DNA of 64,000 nucleotides from Hoeflea_A sp965249925. GTDB taxonomy: Bacteria; Pseudomonadota; Alphaproteobacteria; Rhizobiales; Rhizobiaceae. The notes beneath the pieces are model-generated. The model searched no databases, had not been told where the DNA came from, and saw nothing but the letters and a program-made list of their open reading frames with translations. The stretch lies in assembly GCA_965249925.1 (NCBI GenBank), contig OZ252260.1, positions 3,658,001-3,722,000 on the forward strand, in the 5' to 3' direction. The position numbers were made by a program, and so were the translations under genes. This document shows positions 25,205 through 33,500 of the stretch, piece after piece; positions within the stretch are counted from its first letter, which is position 1; each line of letters begins with the position of its first letter.

Positions 25205-26167
25205 TTAGTGATGCGAGCCGTTTTGCGGACGCAGCCGTTCCAGCAGCGACAGAAGGCCCCCGGGTGCCAGGCGCAGCACCAGGATCATCGCCAGGGCGAC
25301 GATGATGAAGCGCGCTTCCTCCAGGCCGCGAACGCCGGCCAGCACCTCGGTGGCAAAGACCAGTGCCAGGGCTGCGACCACCGGGCCCCAGATCGTGCCG
25401 ACACCGCCGATCAGCACCATCGACAGGGCCAGCGAAAGTGTACCGAAACCGAACACCTCCGGTGATGCGACGCGCAGATAGATAGCATAAAAGCCGCCGG
25501 CGATGCCGGTGAAGATGGCGCTAGCAACCAGCGCCGCGATGCGTTGTACGGAAATCGACACGCCACGGGCTCTCGCGTAGTCCTCGTTGTCGCGCAGCGC
25601 CTTGAGCGACTTGCCGAAGGGCGACTGGACGAGGGCAATCAGGAACAGGGTCGAGAGTGTCATCAGCCCGAGTGCCACGTAATAATAGCCGAGTTTGTAG
25701 TCGCGGATGAACTTGTACTCGCCGATGCGCAAATAGGGCAGGCGCACCATGCCTTCTGCGCCGCCGGTGATCTGCGACTGGCTGAGGATGAGTTGCAGCG
25801 CCAGCTGGCTGAACGCGAAGGTGACCAGCACCACGTAGATCCCTTTCAGACGTGCCACCGGCGCCGCCATGACCAGCGCCGTCAGGGCGGCCGTCGCGCC
25901 GCCCAGCGGGATGGCGAGCCAGGGATTGACCCCCAGCGACTTGGCGGCGATCGCCGTGGTGTAGACACCGACCCCGAAAAAGGTCAGGTGTCCGAAGTTG
26001 AACAAGCCCGCATGACCCAGGCTGAGATCCCAGTTGGCGGCGATCACCGCGAAAATGAAGGCGATGATGAACAGGTGGCGCGTGTAGGAGTCGATGACCA
26101 CCAGCGGCACCAGAGCGAGCACGGCGAAAGCGGCGACCGGAAGAACGACACGCCACCTCCCGGTCAT
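25205..26167 (-). CDS. livM: Branched-chain amino acid-type ABC transporter, permease LivM
   Basis: The permease is 320 residues from ATG at 26167, which overlaps the livH stop. Several hydrophobic helices are visible, for example HLFIIAFIFAVIAANWDLSLGHAGLFNFGHLTFFGVG, whose NxxLGxAGLFNFGH motif is a LivM hallmark, and IAALVASAIFTGIAGGFYAIY. The EAA-like loop SLKALRDNEDYARARGVS is present. It is the last gene of the importer operon (amidohydrolase genes, binding protein, livG, livF, livH, livM). The family transports amino acids, amides, urea and aromatic acids, so the name does not fix the substrate. Confidence 0.9.
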   Translation of the reverse strand: MTGRWRVVLPVAAFAVLALVPLVVIDSYTRHLFIIAFIFAVIAANWDLSLGHAGLFNFGHLTFFGVGVYTTAIAAKSLGVNPWLAIPLGGATAALTALVMAAPVARLKGIYVVLVTFAFSQLALQLILSQSQITGGAEGMVRLPYLRIGEYKFIRDYKLGYYYVALGLMTLSTLFLIALVQSPFGKSLKALRDNEDYARARGVSISVQRIAALVASAIFTGIAGGFYAIYLRVASPEVFGFGTLSLALSMVLIGGVGTIWGPVVAALALVFATEVLAGVRGLEEARFIIVALAMILVLRLAPGGLLSLLERLRPQNGSHH

Positions 26168-27033
26168 GGCGCGCTCCCGAACAGCCCGCCCGGCCGCAAC
26201 ACCAGCACGGTGATCATCAGCAGGAACAGCACCGACGGTGTCCAGTAGAGACCGACGCTGAGCACCAGGAACGCCTCCAGCATCCCGATCACATAGGCCG
26301 CGCCGACCGTTGCGCCGAGGCTGCCCAGCCCACCGAAAATGACGACGATCATCGCTTTGACCAGCGGCTCGGAGCCGAGTGCCGGGGTGATGAAGCGGAT
26401 CGAGCCGAGCAGCACGCCGGTGAGTCCGGCCAGCGCCGCCGACAGGCCAAAGGCGAGGGCAAAGGCGCCGGGCACATGGATGCCGATCAGTGCCGCCGCT
26501 TCCTGGTTCTGGCCAACCGCCCGCAGGCTGCGCCCCGTGCGTGTGGTCGACACGAACCACCACAGCAGCAGCAGGATCGCCGGGGCGGCCAGCACGATCA
26601 GGCCTTCATGGGCGGAGATTGTCGCCCCGAAGATGCCGATCTCACCATCGATGATGCGCGGCAGTTGTTTGAGCCGCGCCCCCCAGATGATCTGCGACCC
26701 TTTTTCGATAATGATCATGGCCGCCAGCGTCGTCATCACGGTGATCAGCAGCATGTTGCGATTGCCGTAGTAGGGCCGCACCAGAAAACGCTCGATCACC
26801 ATGCCGGTGAGGGCCGCGCCGGCGGTTCCGGCCAAGATACCGGCGGCGAGACCAAGACCGGCCGCTTCGCTCACCGTCCAGGCGATGAAAGCGCCCAGCG
26901 TCATCAGCGCGCCGTGCGAGAAATTGAACACGCCGAGCGTCGTCCAAACCACGCTGAGGCCGCTTGCCATCAGCGCATAGAGCGAACCCAGCACAATCCC
27001 TGAGACCAGAGTTGCGACCAGCGTATCGGTCAT
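26164..27033 (-). CDS. livH: Branched-chain amino acid-type ABC transporter, permease LivH
   Basis: This 289-residue permease has hallmark regions LGSLYALMASGLSVVWTTLGVFNFSHGALMTLGAF near the start, TRTGRSLRAVGQNQEAAALIGIHV (cytoplasmic coupling loop) and FGGLGSLGATVGAAYVIGMLEAF. Eight or more hydrophobic segments are visible. It overlaps livF upstream and livM downstream by 4 bases each, so translation is coupled. Confidence 0.92.
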   Translation of the reverse strand: MTDTLVATLVSGIVLGSLYALMASGLSVVWTTLGVFNFSHGALMTLGAFIAWTVSEAAGLGLAAGILAGTAGAALTGMVIERFLVRPYYGNRNMLLITVMTTLAAMIIIEKGSQIIWGARLKQLPRIIDGEIGIFGATISAHEGLIVLAAPAILLLLWWFVSTTRTGRSLRAVGQNQEAAALIGIHVPGAFALAFGLSAALAGLTGVLLGSIRFITPALGSEPLVKAMIVVIFGGLGSLGATVGAAYVIGMLEAFLVLSVGLYWTPSVLFLLMITVLVLRPGGLFGSAP

Positions 27034-27752
27034 GACGCGTCCCCGCCGAAATAGAGTTTCATGATCTCGGCATGATCCGGCGCATTGCTGCGGTCGATCT
27101 CGCGCACCACTTCGCCATGTTCCACCATGTAGAGCCGGTCGGTCAGCGCCAGCAGGAACTCGATGTCCTGCTCGACGATGACGGTCGGCACGCCGGACTT
27201 GATGATTTCGCCGATAGCGCCGGCGAGTTCCTCCTTAAGCAGCGGTGACAGGCCGAGTGTCGGTTCGTCCAGCATTAAAAGACGCGGCGCGCACATCAGG
27301 GCGCAGCCGATGGACAGCATCTGCCGCTCGCCGCCTGACAGAGTCTTGGCCAGTTGTTTGCGGCGCTCGTCAAGCCGTGGAAACAGTCGCAAGACCTCTT
27401 CGAGACCGTTGCCGCGCTGCCGGCGGGCACGTGGCGTGAAGGCGGCCAGCTCCAGGGTCTCCAGCACGGCCATGTCGCCGAACAGCGTATTGCCCTGCGG
27501 TGAATGCACAAGACCGGCGGCGACGATATCGGCCGGGCGTGCGGCGGTAACGTCTTGCCCGTCGAAACGGACGCTGCCCGTACGGGCCCGCACAAGGCCT
27601 GAAATCGTCTGCAACAGCGTCGTCTTGCCGTGCCCGTTTGGCCCGAACAGGCCGATCGATTCAGCACCGTCGAGATGTATCGAAATGCCGCGCAACACGG
27701 TGACCGGTCCGTAGCCGGCCGTCACGTCCGCAATGTCGAGCAGCCGGTTCAT
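27030..27752 (-). CDS. livF: Branched-chain amino acid-type ABC transporter, ATPase LivF
   Basis: This 240-residue ATPase has Walker A GPNGHGKTT, Q-loop HSPQGNTLFGDM, signature KTLSGGERQMLSIGCALM, Walker B LLMLDEPTLGLSP and switch IVEQDIEFLLAL. The short C-terminus and GLSPLL after Walker B are LivF features. The Walker A residue after the second Gly is His rather than the common Ala or Ser, which is tolerated in the family. Start and stop overlap livG and livH by 4 bases. Confidence 0.92.
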   Translation of the reverse strand: MNRLLDIADVTAGYGPVTVLRGISIHLDGAESIGLFGPNGHGKTTLLQTISGLVRARTGSVRFDGQDVTAARPADIVAAGLVHSPQGNTLFGDMAVLETLELAAFTPRARRQRGNGLEEVLRLFPRLDERRKQLAKTLSGGERQMLSIGCALMCAPRLLMLDEPTLGLSPLLKEELAGAIGEIIKSGVPTVIVEQDIEFLLALTDRLYMVEHGEVVREIDRSNAPDHAEIMKLYFGGDAS

Positions 27753-28483
27753 GCGGACCGGCCGCCGAGATAGGCTTCGATCACCGCCGGATCTCGGACC
27801 ACCTCCTGCGGATCGCCGTCGGCCAGCACCGAGCCTTCCTTGAGCACCATCAGGTGCTGCGAGACCGACAGCAAAAGGCTCAGCACGTGTTCGATCAGCA
27901 GGATGGTGACACCGTCGGCGTTCAGGGCCAACAGAAGATCGTCCAGTTGCCTGATCTCCGGTTTGGTCAGGCCGGACGCCGGCTCGTCGAGCATCAGCAC
28001 CTTCGGCCGTGCCACCAGCGCCGAGGCGATCATGAGCTGCTTTTTTTCAAACACGGACAGATCGGCCGACTTCATGTCGCGGCGGGCCGGGTCAAACGCC
28101 ACGCGGTCAAGCGATTCGGCGACCCGTGCAAATGCCTCGCGGCGCGGCAGGCCGCCGCCATAGACGGCTCCGATGAGCACCGTTTCCGTGGCGCTCAGAT
28201 CGGGAAATTCGGCGTCTTTCTGGAATGTGCGGCACAGGCCGGCGCGGGCGATTCGGTGTGCCGGCCACTGGTCGATGCGACGGCCTTCGAAATACACCTC
28301 TCCGGAGGTCGGGCGGTAAGGTATGCCGGTGATCAGATTGAACAGCGTGCTCTTGCCGGAGCCGTTGGGCCCGGCAATGCCGAATATCTGCTTCTCGTTG
28401 ACGGCAAAACTGACCTTGTCGACCGCCATCAGGCCGCCGAACCGTTTTTCCGCCTGACGGATGTCAAGGAGAGGTTCGCTCAT
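27749..28483 (-). CDS. livG: Branched-chain amino acid-type ABC transporter, ATPase LivG
   Basis: The ATPase is 244 residues from ATG at 28483 (MSEPLLDIRQAEKRFGGLMAV); a longer upstream frame has no likeness to the family. Walker A is GPNGSGKST, Walker B is LMLDEPASGLTKPE, and LLIEHVLSLLLSVSQHLMVL is the switch. The signature region reads SADLSVFEKKQLMIASALV, where the usual LSxGxQ is changed to LSVFEKKQ. LivG proteins often have a LSYGxQ motif, so loss of the Gly may affect ATPase function; LivF keeps a normal motif. Confidence 0.9.
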   Translation of the reverse strand: MSEPLLDIRQAEKRFGGLMAVDKVSFAVNEKQIFGIAGPNGSGKSTLFNLITGIPYRPTSGEVYFEGRRIDQWPAHRIARAGLCRTFQKDAEFPDLSATETVLIGAVYGGGLPRREAFARVAESLDRVAFDPARRDMKSADLSVFEKKQLMIASALVARPKVLMLDEPASGLTKPEIRQLDDLLLALNADGVTILLIEHVLSLLLSVSQHLMVLKEGSVLADGDPQEVVRDPAVIEAYLGGRSA

Positions 28484-28500
28484 GGATATTGACGATCTGC

Positions 28501-28522
28501 CGGGGCCGCCGGAGCGGCCCCG
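28501..28522 (-). promoter_or_regulatory. Strong GC hairpin between binding-protein gene and livG
   Basis: A perfect 9-bp inverted repeat (CGGGGCCGC and GCGGCCCCG) with a CGGA loop lies in the 49-base gap after the binding-protein stop. No T-run follows, so it is more likely an mRNA-stabilising or attenuating stem than a full terminator. Confidence 0.55.
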
Positions 28523-28532
28523 AGAACGATTA

Positions 28533-29765
28533 TCATTCCATCCACGCGGGTTGCTCGAATTCTCCGGTCGCATACTGCGCCGGATAGAACAGATAGCGGT
28601 TGCCGTCGCGGATCTGGTAGAACTGGATCGGCACGCCGTCATTGCTCTGCACCGACAGGTGGGTCGCCGGATCGAAGCGGATACGTCCCATTGCCGTCTG
28701 CTTGTCGGTCTTGCCGATCTCGGCGCCGATTTCCTGACGCTTCGACGGATCGCCCACCTTGCCCAGCGCGTCGGCGTAGATCATCACCTGCTCGTAAAGC
28801 GCCGGTCCATAGGTTCCCGGTTCGTTGCCGAAGGCGGCCTTATACTTTTCGAGCACGTCCGCCGCACGCGGGTTCTTCGGTGTGTTGAGCACGCCGCCCA
28901 GCAGGTTGTAGACGACGCCGGACGACTTTTCCTTCGTCAGGTCGAGGAACTCCGGCACCGAAGGCGCGTACTGGATAAAGACCAGGCTGTCGGTCGGGTT
29001 CTCCATGAACTGCGACATGAAGGTTGCCGCGTTGGCCGAGACGTAATCGGTGTTGATCAGCACGGCCGGCGGATCCTGCCGGACTTTAGCGAGGAAGGCG
29101 CGCCAGTCATTGATTTCGCCGAACGGCAGCAGATCGTTTTGGGTCACCTCCCAACCGGCCTGCTGGAACGACTCGACCATGCCGTCGGCGATGCCCTTGG
29201 AGTAAGGATTGTCCGAGGCGATGATCGCCACCTTCTTGTTCGGCAGTTCGAGCTTGCCGTCGGCCGCCAGGCCCTCGACCACCGGAACGATCTCGGTGTT
29301 GTAGCCGGCATAGGACGGGGTCAGCGACCACACGGTGCCGAAATCTTCCGGATTGGGGCTGATGATGCCTTCGGTCTGGGCCGAGTTGGCAGAGATCAGA
29401 TAGATCATGTCCTGTTCGGCCATCATCTCGATCTCGAAATTGGAGCCCGATGCGTAGCCGGTCATGATGGCGCCCATGGCGCGATCGCCAAGCAGCCGTT
29501 CCGCCGCAGTGGCCACCGCATCGGCGCTGGCTTCACCGACATCGCCGACGACCAGTTCGAAGGTGTGTCCGGCGACGCCGCCAGCGGCGTTCAGTTCGTC
29601 GACGGCCATCTGTGCGCCGTTGACCATTTCCTGGCCATCGGCCGCCGCCTTGCCCGATACCGGTGCCAGCACACCGATCTTGACGACGTCGGCCAGCGCC
29701 GCCGCCGGAAGCATTCCCATGGCCAGCGCCGAGACGGCGCCGATCAGCATTCGTCTGGTAAGCAT
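28533..29765 (-). CDS. Periplasmic amino acid/amide-binding protein (LivK-like)
   Basis: The protein is 410 residues from ATG at 29765, which has AGGAGG 7 bases upstream; a nearby ATG at 29771 is too close to that site. A signal peptide is present (MLTRRMLIGAVSALAMGMLP, cleavage after ALA-DVV). The mature start VVKIGVLAPVSGKAAADGQEMVNGAQMAVDELNAAGG is the type 1 periplasmic binding fold of the LIV family. It supplies substrate to LivHMGF encoded downstream. The ligand is unknown. It lies 23 bases after the M20 deacylase gene, so uptake and hydrolysis genes are co-expressed. Confidence 0.92.
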   Translation of the reverse strand: MLTRRMLIGAVSALAMGMLPAAALADVVKIGVLAPVSGKAAADGQEMVNGAQMAVDELNAAGGVAGHTFELVVGDVGEASADAVATAAERLLGDRAMGAIMTGYASGSNFEIEMMAEQDMIYLISANSAQTEGIISPNPEDFGTVWSLTPSYAGYNTEIVPVVEGLAADGKLELPNKKVAIIASDNPYSKGIADGMVESFQQAGWEVTQNDLLPFGEINDWRAFLAKVRQDPPAVLINTDYVSANAATFMSQFMENPTDSLVFIQYAPSVPEFLDLTKEKSSGVVYNLLGGVLNTPKNPRAADVLEKYKAAFGNEPGTYGPALYEQVMIYADALGKVGDPSKRQEIGAEIGKTDKQTAMGRIRFDPATHLSVQSNDGVPIQFYQIRDGNRYLFYPAQYATGEFEQPAWME

Positions 29766-29788
29766 TGTCATTCCTCCTTGTTGTTGTC

Positions 29789-31099
29789 CTAGCGAACGCC
29801 GCAATTGTCGATAATGGCGGCAGCCAGGACTTTTGTTGTGTCGACCAGACTGTCGATCTCCACACATTCGTTGTTGCCGTGAAAGCCGTCGCCGGTCGGG
29901 CCGTAGATCAGCGGCACGACACCGGCGCCGGCATAGTGGGCCGCGTCGGTCACCGCTTCGAAGCCCTTGGCCTGCGGCGGCTGCGTCTGCACCTGAGCGG
30001 CCCGCCGCATCAGCATTTCGGTCATCGGGTGATCGATCGGCGTGTTCATCGGCGGAAAGTTGAGGTCGAAAAGGTCCCACAGAATCTTCGGCGGGTTCTC
30101 GCGCATCCAGGAATCGGTGGCGGCGAAGTGATGCATGAAGGCCTCGAACTCGGCCTTGACATCCTCGAACCGCTCCTGCGGCATGAACTTGTAGTCGAGG
30201 TCGATGGTGACCACGTCGGGAATCATCGCCGCGTTCATCATCACCGCCGGATTGCCGTCCTCGCCCATCCCGGCGCCGCCGCGAATGACCCCCGGATTGA
30301 TGGTCGCAAGACCGGCAGGCACCAGCGGATGCCAGTTCTCGCGGCAGCGCGCCGCCTCGAAATCGCGCAGGGCGTTGAGGAACCGGTTGGCCAGCTCAAT
30401 GGCGTTGACGCCCGGCTCCAGCCGGTCGTCGCTATGCGGTTGCGGCCAGATCGAATTGAAACGCCAGCCGGCATGCGCCTGCTTGCCGAAGATGGTCACC
30501 CGCACCCATGTCAGCCCGCCTTCGGCGGCGATGACGTCGCCCCAGGTCGGCTCGGCGATGATGGCGCGTTGGGCGGTCTTGCCGCGTTTGACAGCGTCCA
30601 TGGCGCCGAAACCGCCGGCTTCCTCGTCCACCACACTGTGGATGGACAGCCGGCCTTCCAGTTCGATGCCGGCGTCGCGCACGGCCTTGGCCGCGGCCAC
30701 ACAGGCGGCGACACCACCCTTCATGTCGACGGCGCCGCGGCCCCAGATCTTTCCGTCGGCGATATCGGCGCTGAACGGATCGCGTTCCCAGGCTGACGCA
30801 TCGCCGACCGGCACCACGTCGATATGGCCGCACAGGATGAAGCTCTTGTCTTCGCTGCCGGCCCAGTCGCCGACGACGTTCGGCCGGTCGGGAAACACGT
30901 CCCAGCGTTCGGTCGTAAAGCCGGCGGCATCGAGATGACCCTGGATAACGGTCTGCACGTCGGGCTCGCGGTTCTGGGCCGGATCCTGCACGAATTTTGG
31001 ATTGACCGAGGGGATCGCGACGATCTCCCGCGTCAGGTCGACGACGAAATCCCGGTTCCTGTCGATGGCGGCCCAGACCGCTTCCACTGCGTCCGTCAT
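29789..31099 (-). CDS. M20 family metallodeacylase (ArgE/DapE-like)
   Basis: The protein is 436 residues from ATG at 31099. The di-zinc site is visible: CGHIDVVPVGD (His, Asp), WGRGAVDMKGGVAACVAA (bridging Asp) and VVDEEAGGFGA (catalytic Glu pair). FDLNFPPMNTPIDHPM and DAAHYAGAGVVPLIYGP near the C-terminus are typical of the ArgE/DapE/acetylornithine-deacetylase group, with a dimerisation domain between about 200 and 320. It hydrolyses an N-acyl or N-carbamoyl amide bond in the family. It overlaps the cysteine hydrolase gene by 4 bases. The real substrate is unknown. Confidence 0.88.
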   Translation of the reverse strand: MTDAVEAVWAAIDRNRDFVVDLTREIVAIPSVNPKFVQDPAQNREPDVQTVIQGHLDAAGFTTERWDVFPDRPNVVGDWAGSEDKSFILCGHIDVVPVGDASAWERDPFSADIADGKIWGRGAVDMKGGVAACVAAAKAVRDAGIELEGRLSIHSVVDEEAGGFGAMDAVKRGKTAQRAIIAEPTWGDVIAAEGGLTWVRVTIFGKQAHAGWRFNSIWPQPHSDDRLEPGVNAIELANRFLNALRDFEAARCRENWHPLVPAGLATINPGVIRGGAGMGEDGNPAVMMNAAMIPDVVTIDLDYKFMPQERFEDVKAEFEAFMHHFAATDSWMRENPPKILWDLFDLNFPPMNTPIDHPMTEMLMRRAAQVQTQPPQAKGFEAVTDAAHYAGAGVVPLIYGPTGDGFHGNNECVEIDSLVDTTKVLAAAIIDNCGVR

Positions 31100-31743
31100 G
31101 ATGATGGCTCCCTTATCTCTTCGAGCACCGCATTTGTCGTGACCTGGCGGCAATAGCCGCGGATTGCCCGCAGCGAATTCTCGTGGCGCTCCTGCGTGTA
31201 GGTGGCGCAGGCGTCGGTCACTTGAGTCACCAGGTATCCGAGATCGCAGGCGTCGCGGATGGCGCTTTCGACACACTGGTCGGTGAGCATGCCGCTGATC
31301 ACAAGCTGCTTCACCCCAAGATTGCGCAGGACGTAATCGATATGGGTGGAAATGAAGACCGACGAGGAGGATTTGGGAAACCGGATCTCGTCCGCGCCCG
31401 GCTTTAATTCGTCGATGACCTGGCCGTCCCAAGAGCCGCGCGGAACGTTGAAGCCGGTGATTTTGTAGTCGAGGCTGCGGTCGCGACCGTCGAGCGTCAG
31501 GCTCTCTATGGTCGTATACATGACTTCGATCCCGGCCTCGCGGAAGCCGCGCTGCAGCCTTTGCATGTTGGGAAAAGTCGTGGTTTCGAGCATCTCGAAA
31601 AACGCACCGTAATGCTCGCGGAACGTTGCGTCGTCGAGCTCGTTGAACTCACCGCCCTCCCGTTTCGCACAGAAGTTCTGCACGTCGACGAACAGCAGCG
31701 CGGCGTGACTGGTATCGAGCGGAACGTCGCGGGAAAGGGCCAT
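31096..31743 (-). CDS. Isochorismatase-like cysteine hydrolase
   Basis: The protein is 215 residues from ATG at 31743. The catalytic triad is in place: Asp in ALLFVDVQNFC (about residue 19), Lys in RFPKSSSSVF (about residue 121) and Cys in GMLTDQCVESAIRDA (about residue 154). Family members with this Cys cleave amides, for example N-carbamoylsarcosine, nicotinamide, ureidoacrylate or maleamate. The start overlaps the preceding stop (TGATG) and its own stop overlaps the M20 start (ATGA), a tightly coupled trio of amide hydrolases. Confidence 0.88.
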   Translation of the reverse strand: MALSRDVPLDTSHAALLFVDVQNFCAKREGGEFNELDDATFREHYGAFFEMLETTTFPNMQRLQRGFREAGIEVMYTTIESLTLDGRDRSLDYKITGFNVPRGSWDGQVIDELKPGADEIRFPKSSSSVFISTHIDYVLRNLGVKQLVISGMLTDQCVESAIRDACDLGYLVTQVTDACATYTQERHENSLRAIRGYCRQVTTNAVLEEIREPSS

Positions 31744-32522
31744 CACAACTCCGGAAGGATTTGGTTTATGCTGCGTGCGAGCAAACCCGCCCAGTGCCGG
31801 CACTGCGCGTCGCTGCCCAGGTGGTCGTTGCGGATTTCGATCAGGCTGTGCGCCAGCCGCCGCCGCTCGCCATGATGCGGCACGAACCAGTCGCTGACAT
31901 CATCGATCCAATAGGGTTCGTTGAAACCGATGACCAGGTGCGGCGCCTCGGCCGTCAGAGCGTCCGCCAGCCGGTGCGAGGTCGCGACGTCGCGGCGGAA
32001 CAGGAAGCTGATGTCCCAGGGGCGCGCCTCACCGCCGAGGCTGGGGTTGAAGCTGTGAATAGCGAACACGGCCCGGCGCGGCACGATTTCCAGAATCATG
32101 TCCACGGCGCGATGAAACGGCGCGAAGATGTCCTCGATGCGGGCCACCCGGTCGGCGTCGCTCAGCATCCGGTTGCCCGGAACCGCCACCCCGTCGCTGA
32201 CCGCTCGCACGGATTCGGCCGACACCGTCGGCCGGTTGCAGTCGATCACCAGGCGACTGTAGTTCTGCAGGACAAGCGGCGCATCGAGAATACGGCTGAG
32301 TTCGCGCGCCACCGCGGCCGCTCCGATATCCCATCCGATATGGGTTTGCAAAGCCTCGGAAGGAACACCGAGGTCGCCGAGTGCTTCAGGGATAACGGTT
32401 CCTGCATGTTCGCAGACAAGCGCCACCGGATGCCGGCTGTTGGAATTGACGATCTCGAACGGCGGCACGTCTCTCGGCCCGAGCAGCACGCTCTCTCGTT
32501 GCGCCAGATCCAGTGATGCCAT
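31743..32522 (-). CDS. N-formylglutamate amidohydrolase-like protein
   Basis: The protein is 259 residues from ATG at 32522 (MASLDLAQRESV). Signatures of the N-formylglutamate amidohydrolase family (COG3931 kind) are ALVCEHAGTVIPEALG, HIGWDIGAAAVARELSRILDAPLVLQNYSRLVIDCNR and AIHSFNPSLGGEARPWDISFLF. In histidine degradation the enzyme frees glutamate and formate, but no hut genes are near, so it probably works on another substrate. It is the first gene of the minus-strand operon and is divergent from the RpiR regulator. Confidence 0.85.
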   Translation of the reverse strand: MASLDLAQRESVLLGPRDVPPFEIVNSNSRHPVALVCEHAGTVIPEALGDLGVPSEALQTHIGWDIGAAAVARELSRILDAPLVLQNYSRLVIDCNRPTVSAESVRAVSDGVAVPGNRMLSDADRVARIEDIFAPFHRAVDMILEIVPRRAVFAIHSFNPSLGGEARPWDISFLFRRDVATSHRLADALTAEAPHLVIGFNEPYWIDDVSDWFVPHHGERRRLAHSLIEIRNDHLGSDAQCRHWAGLLARSINQILPEL

Positions 32523-32550
32523 CGGTCCAGTCCCCGGAAACAATGCTTTC

Positions 32551-32616
32551 CAGTTAACTGATAAGAAAATTTCACTGTCAACAGATTTTTGATTGATGAT
32601 GGAAATTTTTCATCAT
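32551..32616. promoter_or_regulatory. Palindromes in the amidohydrolase-rpiR divergent promoter region
   Basis: CAGTTAACTG at 32551-32560 is a perfect palindrome. ATGATG at 32596-32601 and CATCAT at 32611-32616 form an inverted repeat around GAAATTTTT. The 114-base gap is AT-rich and holds both promoters. RpiR-type regulators often bind near their own start at inverted repeats with A/T centres, so one or both are likely sites. Confidence 0.5.
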
Positions 32617-32636
32617 ATGCATAGAAAATCAGCACG

Positions 32637-33500
32637 ATGACAACCATGACCCTACGCGCGACCATCGAGAAACTGTCGGATGAACTGACCGCATCCGAGC
32701 GCAAGCTGGCCACCGCCCTGTTGTCCGACTATCCGTTCGCCGGTCTGGAAACCATTCACTCGCTGGCCGAGCGTACCCGCGTATCGGCGCCCTCCATCAC
32801 CCGCTTCGTCAACAAGCTGGGCTGCCGCGGCTACCAGGAGTTCCAGCGCACACTGATCGCCGAACTGAAGGAGGGGCAGCGCTCGCCGGTCGATCTGCAC
32901 GACGGGGACATTGCCCTTAGGGACGGTTTCCTGGCCCGGTCCCTGTCACGCAGCGCCGAGATGGCGGCGTTGGTCTCTGAGGCCGTGACACCGGCGCAGT
33001 TCGAGCGGATCTGCGCCATGTTGCAGGATGAAAAGCGCTCCGTGTTCGTCCTCGGCGGCCGCATCAGCGATCCCATTGCCCAGCTGTTGTCGCGGCATCT
33101 GTGGCGCATCCGTCGCGACGTCTTCCACTTGCCGTCGGACCACGAGATGTGGCCGGAATATGTGTTGCGCATGCGGCCGCGCGACGTGGTGGTGATGGTT
33201 GACTTTCGCCGCTATCAGAAGAATCTGGCGTTACTGGCACGGATTGTCTCGACCGAGCGTGGCGCTCAGGTCGTGCTGATCACCGACAAGTGGATTTCGC
33301 CGATCGCCAAGAGCGCCAGCGAAGTGCTTGCCGTGCCGATCGAGAGCGGCACGGCCTGGGACAGTTATGTCGGCGCGGTGGCGTTGATCGAGGCGATGAT
33401 CGCCTGGATCGCGGAGCAGGATTGGGATGGAACCCGCAGCCGTATCGAGGCCTGGGATTCGTTCAGACTCGGCCAGGGAGCGAGTGAAGATGATACGTGA
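32637..33500 (+). CDS. MurR/RpiR-family transcriptional regulator
   Basis: This 287-residue protein has an N-terminal HTH domain (about 10-80: LTASERKLATALLSDYPFAGLETIHSLAERTRVSAPSITRFVNKLGCRGYQEFQRTL) and a C-terminal SIS domain (about 125-250: KRSVFVLGGRISDPIAQLLSRHLW; RDVVVMVDFRRYQKN). Family members bind a sugar phosphate or another phosphorylated or anionic ligand in the SIS part. It lies divergent from the amidohydrolase-importer operon and overlaps the ligase gene downstream by 11 bases, so it probably controls both. Confidence 0.9.
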   Translation: MTTMTLRATIEKLSDELTASERKLATALLSDYPFAGLETIHSLAERTRVSAPSITRFVNKLGCRGYQEFQRTLIAELKEGQRSPVDLHDGDIALRDGFLARSLSRSAEMAALVSEAVTPAQFERICAMLQDEKRSVFVLGGRISDPIAQLLSRHLWRIRRDVFHLPSDHEMWPEYVLRMRPRDVVVMVDFRRYQKNLALLARIVSTERGAQVVLITDKWISPIAKSASEVLAVPIESGTAWDSYVGAVALIEAMIAWIAEQDWDGTRSRIEAWDSFRLGQGASEDDT

